Of a stretch of 64,000 nt of DNA, positions 11,801-20,800 are shown piece after piece. The stretch is from Aporhodopirellula rubra (GTDB lineage Bacteria > Planctomycetota > Planctomycetia > Pirellulales > Pirellulaceae): NCBI RefSeq assembly GCF_014192335.1, contig NZ_JACHXU010000008.1, forward strand, positions 248,001 to 312,000, written 5' to 3'. The translations under genes and the position numbers were made by a program. Every line of letters begins with the position of its first letter. Within the stretch, counting starts at the first letter, position 1. The notes under the pieces were generated by a model. The model saw only the letters and a list, made by a program, of their open reading frames with translations, made no database searches and had not been told where the DNA came from.

Positions 11801-14800
11801 TACGGCGATCAACACAACCAATCGTCTTGATGTTGAGGCCGCTTCGGCTGACGGACTCGACGACGAAACGATGACCGGCAATCGATTGAACCTGTTCGGC
11901 GTCGTCGATGGTTCATTCACCGAGTTGGCATCGTTCACGGACGGTCCTGCGGTAACAGATCCATTGAATGTCGAAATCACCGATGCGGGTGACCGCCGCT
12001 TGTTAATGCCTGCGGTACTCCATAACGGTGTTGGTGACGTGAACGTCACGCGTACACAAGGTCAAGTGATCATTGAAAATAATGTGATCAGTGACGTGCA
12101 CGCGATCGGAATTTATTCGGAAGCCGGCGATCGCGGAATCGATCTCGAGTACTTCCGCGGCGATCCGTCGGAACTCGATCACTTCAACGAGTTGTTCGGT
12201 ATCGCGCAAAGCACCGACTCGCCTCACCCGTTCTTGCAGTTACCGCCGGTCGGTAATCCTGCTGCGGGTGTTGTGCGAAACCTTCCAACACTCAACAACT
12301 CCGTCGACGGTGGGTTGATGTCGGGTGTGGTTATCCGCAACAACACGATCGATCAAGCTCGATTGTCGGGCATCAAAGTCGAGGGCGAAACACGTCCATT
12401 TGTTATTGATTCGGCAACCCTCAATGTGAACGACGGTTATTCGATGGCGATCGATGCCGGTGGCACCCGTGTGGTCTTCGAGTTCGAAGACATCGGCGGT
12501 GCGGCAGTGACGGCGGGCGGTAGTGGTACCGCGGGCGGTAACGGCTTCATCGATGGTCATGTGCCGATTTATTATCGTCACCAATTGAGTGCTGCCGCGT
12601 ACAACAATCCTCCCGGAACGGTTTATCCGTATACGTCGTTTGAATTGATGTTGGCGATCCAGCAAGCGATTCAGGGTAGTATTTTGGTCACCAACGACAT
12701 GGCGGAATCGGTGACCGCGTACCTCGGCCCTTCGATGTCACAACGCAGTGGTTTCGACGAGCAATTCGCGGACAATCCTGAGTCCTTCCCGAATGCCGCA
12801 GTGTATTTGCAAGGTGTCAGTAATATCTATTTCACTACCGCATACGGAAGTAGCGGAGGAGGTATCACGGACTTCACGGTCGGACCGGCTCCGGTTGCCG
12901 AAGCCGCTCAGCCTTTCGCTCGAATCATCAACAACACGGTCTACGGATCCGATGGTACGGAGTCGTTGTTCCCCGACGACGCGAAACTCGACAACAACGA
13001 CATATTGAGCGAAGCGACTGTCACGCATGTCGGTCGTGCCCATGCCGGACCGTACATCCAGAATGCGGCAATCGGTTACAACATCCCGCAAGGGTTGACT
13101 GATCAATCGATCACCTTCCGGACGGTCTTTGACAGTGCCAATGTGACCGATGCTCGTACCGCGGTTGTCGGGGTTGGCAACGAATTCAATAACATCGCGA
13201 ACTTTGCGACCGACGGTGCTCCGACGACAACGGTCAACGCCAATATCGACGTCACCAACTCGGCGATTTCGGTGAACTACACCGGAACCGGTGTGGTGGC
13301 CGAAGGCAGTTTCAATGGCTACGTCTTTGAAGGCGATTTCAGTAACCTCGAAGGTGTTGAAATCAGTGACGCATCGACGGTCGGTGTTGACGTCTCGTTC
13401 TCTGACACACAGTTGTTGGTTAACCTCAATGGCGGCCAACTGATTACTCCGACCGATCAGTTGTTCTTGAGTCTTGTCTTCCCAACACAAACCTTCCCGG
13501 CCGCATTGGCAGGGGTTGCGGACGAAAACGATGTTGACCTTTACAAGGTCGAACTGATCGTCGGCGATCGATTGATTGTTGATATTGATACGATCGAGGG
13601 CGGTCCCGATACGATCGTTCAGATCTTTGACGAGTTCGGCCAAGCACAGGTATTGAACTTTGGTGCTCCGAACGAGACCAAGGTCGCTGATAACGGGGCG
13701 GCACCTGATTATCTCGATCCACGTTCGACCGCGTTTGCCGCAGCTGGTCGGGCCGGTTCGGTTACGGATGCACTTAACGGACGTGATCCGTTCGTCGATT
13801 TCACGACCCTGAAGACGGGAACGTACTTCATCGGTGTGAGTTCCTCCGGAAACGCGTCTTACGATCCAAATAGTCTCTCCGGTCGAACCGGTGGTACGGC
13901 TACGGGTGAGTACGAGATTGGTATTGAGGTCTACACTCCTCGCCAATTCGTGATGAGCATCGATGACGGTAACGAAGGTCAGAGTCGTCGCGGCGGTACG
14001 GTCGCCACGGATTTAGTGGGAACCACGTTCACGGTAACGCAAATTGCCGATTTCGCGGGTGATTGGCCGAACTTCCCCGTCAGTGGTGGCGTGCCGACAA
14101 CCGTGGGCAATCAGTTGACGTTCGAATTCACTAACAGTGTCACTGGCATTATCCTGCCTAATGGCAACTACAACGTTCCATTAATCGCGAACTATCGTGT
14201 CCCTGAAATTATGGATGCGATTGCAAGTGCCGTGACGGGACTGCAAGACCCGATTTCGGGTGCTGATATCCCGGCGTTGCCTAACCATGAAAACGGTAAC
14301 GGACCGGATGGACGCAGTGGCCCGATCGCCCGTGGCCGCGCTACGGCATTGGGTGGTCAAAGTGGTGACAACTTGGGCATTGTGAACCTGTCCGACCCGA
14401 GTCGTCGGCCCGGCCAAACACGCACCCTGTTCCCGATTCAGTCTGACCCACTGTTCAATGACACTGACTTCCCATTGGGTTTTGGACATGACCGAGTTGA
14501 AAATAACTCGTCAACGCTCAGTCCCAATAACACGCTAACGGACGGTTTTGCGTCGACCGAGCTGTATGTTCTGTTTGAGAACATTGCTGAGATCGAGCTG
14601 AGTCCGGAGGCGATGAATGCAGGATTGAAACTGAGCACGAACGACTTCCGTCCGAACTCAGACAATAACAACCGTGTCGAGTTTGCCGAAAACGCAGATC
14701 AGTTGATCGCTGAGAGCGGGATTTGGGTCACCGGCGGTGCCTCGCCAACCTTGCTCAACAACGTTTTGTCGAACCTGCATCAAAGTATTCTCGTCGACGA

Positions 14801-17800
14801 AACCAACTTCTTCGGTTTTGGTAAACGAGTACGGGTTGCCGGAAACGATTTCATCAAACCGCAAGAAGTCATCGTCAACGGCAACGTGTTCCAGCACGAC
14901 GAATCACGCAACAGCGAGATCCGGTTCGATATCACATGGCCGATCGATCCAACGGCACCGTTTGATGTTGTCGATACCTCGTTGTCGACCGACGATGTGG
15001 TGGGTGCGACGAACGTGACGTTGCAGTCGGACGACTTCAACTTCTTTATCGATCCCACGGACGTCTTGTTGGTCGATTCACAGGGCAATAACTTCTTGCC
15101 CGCGAATGGTTCACGCGTCATTGACAGTGCGACGAGCAGCCTGAATGAACGCAGTTCGTTTTCGTCGGTGAAAACGGCCGTCGGTCTGCCGATTAGCAAC
15201 GTCTTGACTCCGAATCGCGACGTCAACGGTGTTCAACGTGCGGATAACCCTAACTTCGCAAACTCGGGTGGATCGGGACAAACAATCTTCAAGGATCGTG
15301 GTAGTTCGGAACTCGCCGATTTCGTCGGTCCGATCGCCGTGGCACTGAACCCCCGTGACAACGACGCGGCGGGGCTGGACAGTGACAAGTCGACATCTTT
15401 CATCCAGCGAGGTGCTGGTGTTCTTGGAGAATTCCGGATTCAACTGGTTGATACCGGAGATGGTTCTAACCCGTTCACCGGAATCGGCATCGACGACAGT
15501 ACGTTGAAGGTTGCCGAAATCCCAGGGCTTCGTCGTGAAGGTGCCAACCTCACCGTATTCGAAAATGATGAGTTGCTCGAAGAAGGTATTGATTACACGT
15601 TCCGTTACGACGAAACGAGCAACACGATCACGCTGATCCCACTTGCGGGTGTGTGGCGAGATGATCGTTCGTATCGAATCGCGCTTAATAACCGCGACCG
15701 TACCGTTCTTATCGCTCCCGATCCGAGCGAAGTGACTGATGGCGACCAAATTCGTATCACGGATTCGGATGGCGGCACTGTGGTGTTCGAGTTCGATTCC
15801 GGATACCAGTTGTTCTTGCCTGAATCACCGACTTTGGTGGTGCCGTCCATCGGTACCGAAGCGGGCGGATTGGGTGACGGTGACATCTTCTTGATCTCGG
15901 ACGGCACGAACGATCCCGTTGTGTTTGAATTCGACAATGACGGAGTGTTGTTGCCAGGGTCACGACGAATTTCATTGCCGACGGTTTCCCTCGTCGGTGA
16001 AGAAGTCGGATTGACTGTCGGCACAGACAGCTTCGTTTTCCAGTTTGTTCAGGAAGGCAACACGGCGACCGGCGGAGCGATTCCGGTTACGTTCAACCCG
16101 GCCGACCCGGTTGAAGGAACGATCTTCGAACTTTGCCGAGTCATCGAGCGGACGCTCGCTAACAACGGCATCAATGTGTTCGTTAGTGTTTCGGACGATG
16201 ATCTGAGCACACTGCTTATTACCCGAAACACGGGTGGCCCAGCGATCTCGATCACCAGCAAGCCGGACTCGTTCACGAGTGCCGCTGCTCCATCGCCTGC
16301 TCAAGGTGTATCACTGCAACTCAGCAGTTTGCCTGCTCGGGCAACACCGGCTGCTCAACAAGAGCGTCAAGATTACCTCAACCTGATCGCACGAAGCATC
16401 CAAACGGCGATCACGCAGGAACGTCGCAAAGACGGCGAAACGGGCGATTTGCCCGCAAGTCGTGCCGCAGCATTCGACTTCGATGTCGTGGTCGAAGGAA
16501 CGCGTGTCGTTCTCGGTGCACCGGCCGATTACGTTGTCGACACGTCTGGCGGTGGGCTCGGCCAAGACTCCCGTACCCTGGCATTTGAAGTGCCAACGGT
16601 CGGTACGGGAATCAATGGCATCGTGGACGGAGACTCGTTCACAATCAGCAACGGCAACGTGGAACGCGTGTTCGAATTCACATTCGACGCACAACTCGAA
16701 AACAGTGACGCCACGCAGATCTTCCTCGACACAACGTTGGGGAACCTCACCGGCGAAGAAATCGCAGAGTTGATTCGCGAGACCGTTACCGATTCGGGTC
16801 TTGGGCTGACACCTACCGTAGATGGCGAATTCGTTTATCTCGATTTGCCTTCCAACGGATTGGTTACGACGTCTGCTGGCCAATTGCGTGTCGTCGGGTT
16901 AGCTCGCCCGCTTCTCGATGGTGACACGATTCGCGTTAGCAAAGCTCCCGAGCCACCATCGACAGCTATTGAAATCAACAACGCCTTCCCCGCCGGGTTT
17001 GAAGTCGGAGCGATTGTCGCTCCGATCGACGGTACCGTCTTTACCTTGGAACTACGTGAAGGCGAGTTGTTGCCGGAACTCTACAACTTCGAGTTCGACA
17101 TCAGCGACGCAGACCCCGCCGAAGTGACACCGGGTAACTTCCCGATCGACGTCACCGAGACGATCGAAGACGAAAACGGTCTACTGCGTGAGTACTTCGT
17201 TTCTCGCGATGAGTTGGCTCGACGGATCGCTCAGGCTATCGCGACTCGAGGCATCAACGTCAGTCCAGTTGCTCAAGATCAGTTCGTTTATCTGACCGTG
17301 CCGGCTGAGAAGACCGCTCGAATTCTATCTGATTTCAACGGCATCGGTTTGACGGAGGCAGCAGCCTTCGAAGAGCGGGTTACGTTCGAATTCGATTTGA
17401 GTACTGCGGAAAACCCAGGTGGCGATGGAGTCACGCCGGGCAACTTGCCGATTCTCTACTCGCTGACCGACACGGCGACAGATCTCGCCGAGAAAGTCGA
17501 AGCCGCTCTGAACCCCGTCGATGATGCGGGCAACCCGGTCACATTGATTTCAGGTTTGTTGCCGGGCAGCGAGACCGTTGCTCCAGGCCAAGTCGCAGTG
17601 AACGTCGATGCTGATAACCCGTTGGCGTTGACCGTCACGCTCGGCAGTTCGCTCGAGGTTCGTGGTGAACCGGGCGTCAGTGGCAGCACGACGGTGGATG
17701 TCTTCGGGCCTCTGTTGTTGTCGATGCCGGTTCTCGGCGGGAACAGTATCACCAATGGCAGCATCTTCTTGATCGCGGATGAAGAGGGCAACGACGTTGT

Positions 17801-20800
17801 CTTCCAGTTTGCTATCGGTGGTCTGGTGCCTGCGGGGCAATTCGTTGGCGGTGCCAACGTGATTAACTACAGCACGGCAGATGATGCTGACGTGTTGGCC
17901 ACGAATTTTGCCGCGGCGATCAACGCATCGACCGTCGGGTTGGCTGCCACGGTGGTTAACGGCACACAAATTTCGCTGGGCCGAACCAGTCGTGATCGAG
18001 TGAGCAATGCTGGGTTGCCCGGTGTCAGTGGCACGCCTGCAATCGACATTGTTCGAGGCATCGTCGGCGACGGCGAAGTCTTGCGGATCCGGCAGGGTGA
18101 TGTTTCGGTTTCGTTTGAGTTTGACTCCGTTGATAACGGTGGTGGAGTGCAACCGGGCAATGTTCAGGTTTCCTTCCAGCCGACGAGCACTCCAGGCGAC
18201 ATCGCCGAGAGCTTGGCGGCCGCGATTCGAAACAACAGTGGCGGTCTCCGGTTCACCGCCGGTGAAGACGGAACGGTCTATCCGATTGCGGAACTGGATG
18301 AAAACGGCATCCCAACAGGCGGCGTGATTTTGAACGATCTGCCTGGAACCCAAGTCGACATTTCGGCAGCACCGACGTTAAATGTTACGGGTGTTCCGGG
18401 TGGTGCGATTCCGGTCGCGATCTCACCTCTGTTCGGTTCTGAAGCGGTGAAACAAGTCCTGCTTCGACAGATCAACAGTGTCAACAAAGTTGGCGAACTG
18501 CCGACGACGACATTGGTTGCCGAAGATCGTGGCGGAAGTACGTTGTTTGTCGAAAACGCCTCGATCATCGAGGGGCCGGTCAGCAATTACTATCTGCCTG
18601 CGATCAAAGATGCTGTTGGTAATCCGTTGCAACCCAACCGGGATGACCGGACGACTCAGTTCACGATTAACCTTGCCGACATCGCCTTGGACTTCGGTGA
18701 CGCGCCGGATCCGGTCGGACTGGTTTCGGGACGTTACCCGACACGATTGTTGGACAACGGTGCTCGACACATTATCGGTGCGGGACCTGTCCTGGGAACG
18801 AGCGTGGACGCGGAAGTGGATGCCCTCTCGGTCCGGACGGCCGACGGCGACGATTTGACGATCGCGTTCAGCGGCGGCGGCACGGTGTTCGTTCCTCGCC
18901 TCGAAAACGGTGTGGTAAAGATCGACATCAACCCGTCAAATGTGTTTGACCTGACTCGATTCGATGGTGAATCGTTTACCATCGACACGGGTGTGGACGT
19001 CGTCACTTTCGAGTTTGATACCGACGGAATCTTCAACGAAGACAACTATGTCGTTTGGGTCCCGGGTTACACCGGCGATCGCGTGCTGACCGCCGCAGAC
19101 AGTGCTTTGTTGACGCCTGCTGCGATTGCTGCGGGAATCACCGATGCGATTGAATCGAGCCCGTTGACTCCGGCCAGCACCCGAGTTGTGACGGACTCAG
19201 CCTCAGGACTCGTGACGTTTGAAATCAGCGGTGACGACGAAGACGGAGTGACGTTCACGAGTCAATCCAACCCTCAGGGACTTTTCAACGCCAGCCTGAC
19301 CACTCAGGTCGACGTGACGGTCACGGGTGAGGGCGTCCTTGAAGCATGGATCGACTTCAACGCCGATGGTGACTGGGACGATCCAGGTGAGTTGGTCATT
19401 TCGCCTGATCTGCCGTTCGAAGGAACGGTTAATCCTGCGTTCTTTGGTGAAGGAACAACGACACGGACATTCCCAATCGGCATTCCAGAAACGACCGCCA
19501 AATTGTTGGCGGGTCAGTCGGCAAACACTTACGCCCGATTCCGGGTTTCGACCAACGGCACGGGTTCACCGGTCGGTTTGGCTCTGAGCGGTGAAGTCGA
19601 GGATTACCTCGTGCGATTGGTCGGCGGCCAACCTCCGGTGATCAGCAACGCGAGCCCGCAGTACACCGTCCGTGAGGGCGAATTCCTGCAAGCGACGGAT
19701 GATGTTGGAACGGATGCGTTCACCAACAACAACGGATTGCTCGTCGGTGTCACCACGGCGACTCCGGGTGGAGTTCAAATTTATGCCGATGACATCGGTA
19801 CTCGCCAATTGTTTGATGAGTCGGGCCAGTTCGCGGGGACGCTCGACGTTCAGCGTAACGGGACGTTCACGTTCGACGCCGACGATGACTACTCAGGCGT
19901 TGTTTCGTTTAGCGTCTTGGTAACGGACGTGGTCGGCAATGCACCTGAGAACCAGTTGGTGAGCCCGACGCCGATCGTCGCGACGATTACGGTTACGCCG
20001 GTTAACGACGAACCAACGTTGCAGGATGGTATCACCGCGGGTGATGTGATCTCGACGGCGACGATTAATGAAGACAATGTGGTCAGTCAGGCCGACCAGA
20101 CCAGTCTCGGACCGGTCGTCTTCACCGCGAGTGAATTGATCGATCCGTTCTACATTGCCGGACCGGGTACGGAACCGCTTGAGCAGGATCTGTTCTTCTT
20201 GTCCGCCGGTACTGCCACTACGCCGTTCCGAACGACTCAGGGCGGATCGTTGACGATCAGTTCGAACGGTCGAACGATTCTCTACACGCCACCTCAAGAC
20301 TACAACGGTCAGGATCCTGATACGTTTACGTACACAGTGGCGGATCGTTTGAAGAGCAACCTTCCTGGCACGATCGTCAGCGAATCAGCGGACGTCCAAG
20401 GGCGAGTCGAGATCGTGATCAATGCGATCAACGATAACCCACGGGTGAACAATGAAACGTATCAGACAACCGAACGTAGTTCTGAGTCCGATCCGCCGTT
20501 GATCATTCCGATCAATGGACCTGTGGGAGCCGTTGCCGGTATTCTGGACAACGACACCGCTGGACCGACGGATGAAACCGAGGCTCCACAAAATCAGACC
20601 CGTAGCCTGAAACCGGATCAGTTTACCTCCATCGAGAATGGCGTGATTGTTCAGTCGCGACGTACCGAAGGTGGCGGCGGACGGATCGCTCTGGTTGGGA
20701 ACAATCTGGAGTACACGCCTCGTGTGAACTTCAGCGGTATTGATCGATTCACCTACATCGTGGTCGACTCGCTCGGTGCCGAATCAACAGCAACGGCGTT

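Noticed and set aside
12738-13946. Long open frame of 402 codons on the minus strand inside giant gene 1 (also 4602-5534 and other antisense frames)
   Set aside because: It lies fully antisense to a clear coding region, is Arg/Asp-rich low-complexity without a domain, and its openness follows from the codon bias of the sense strand.
15690-18400. DNA repeats of the FEFD arrays considered as CRISPR or mobile element
   Set aside because: The repeats are protein-level, in frame, variable in spacing and lack spacer-repeat structure or transposase genes.
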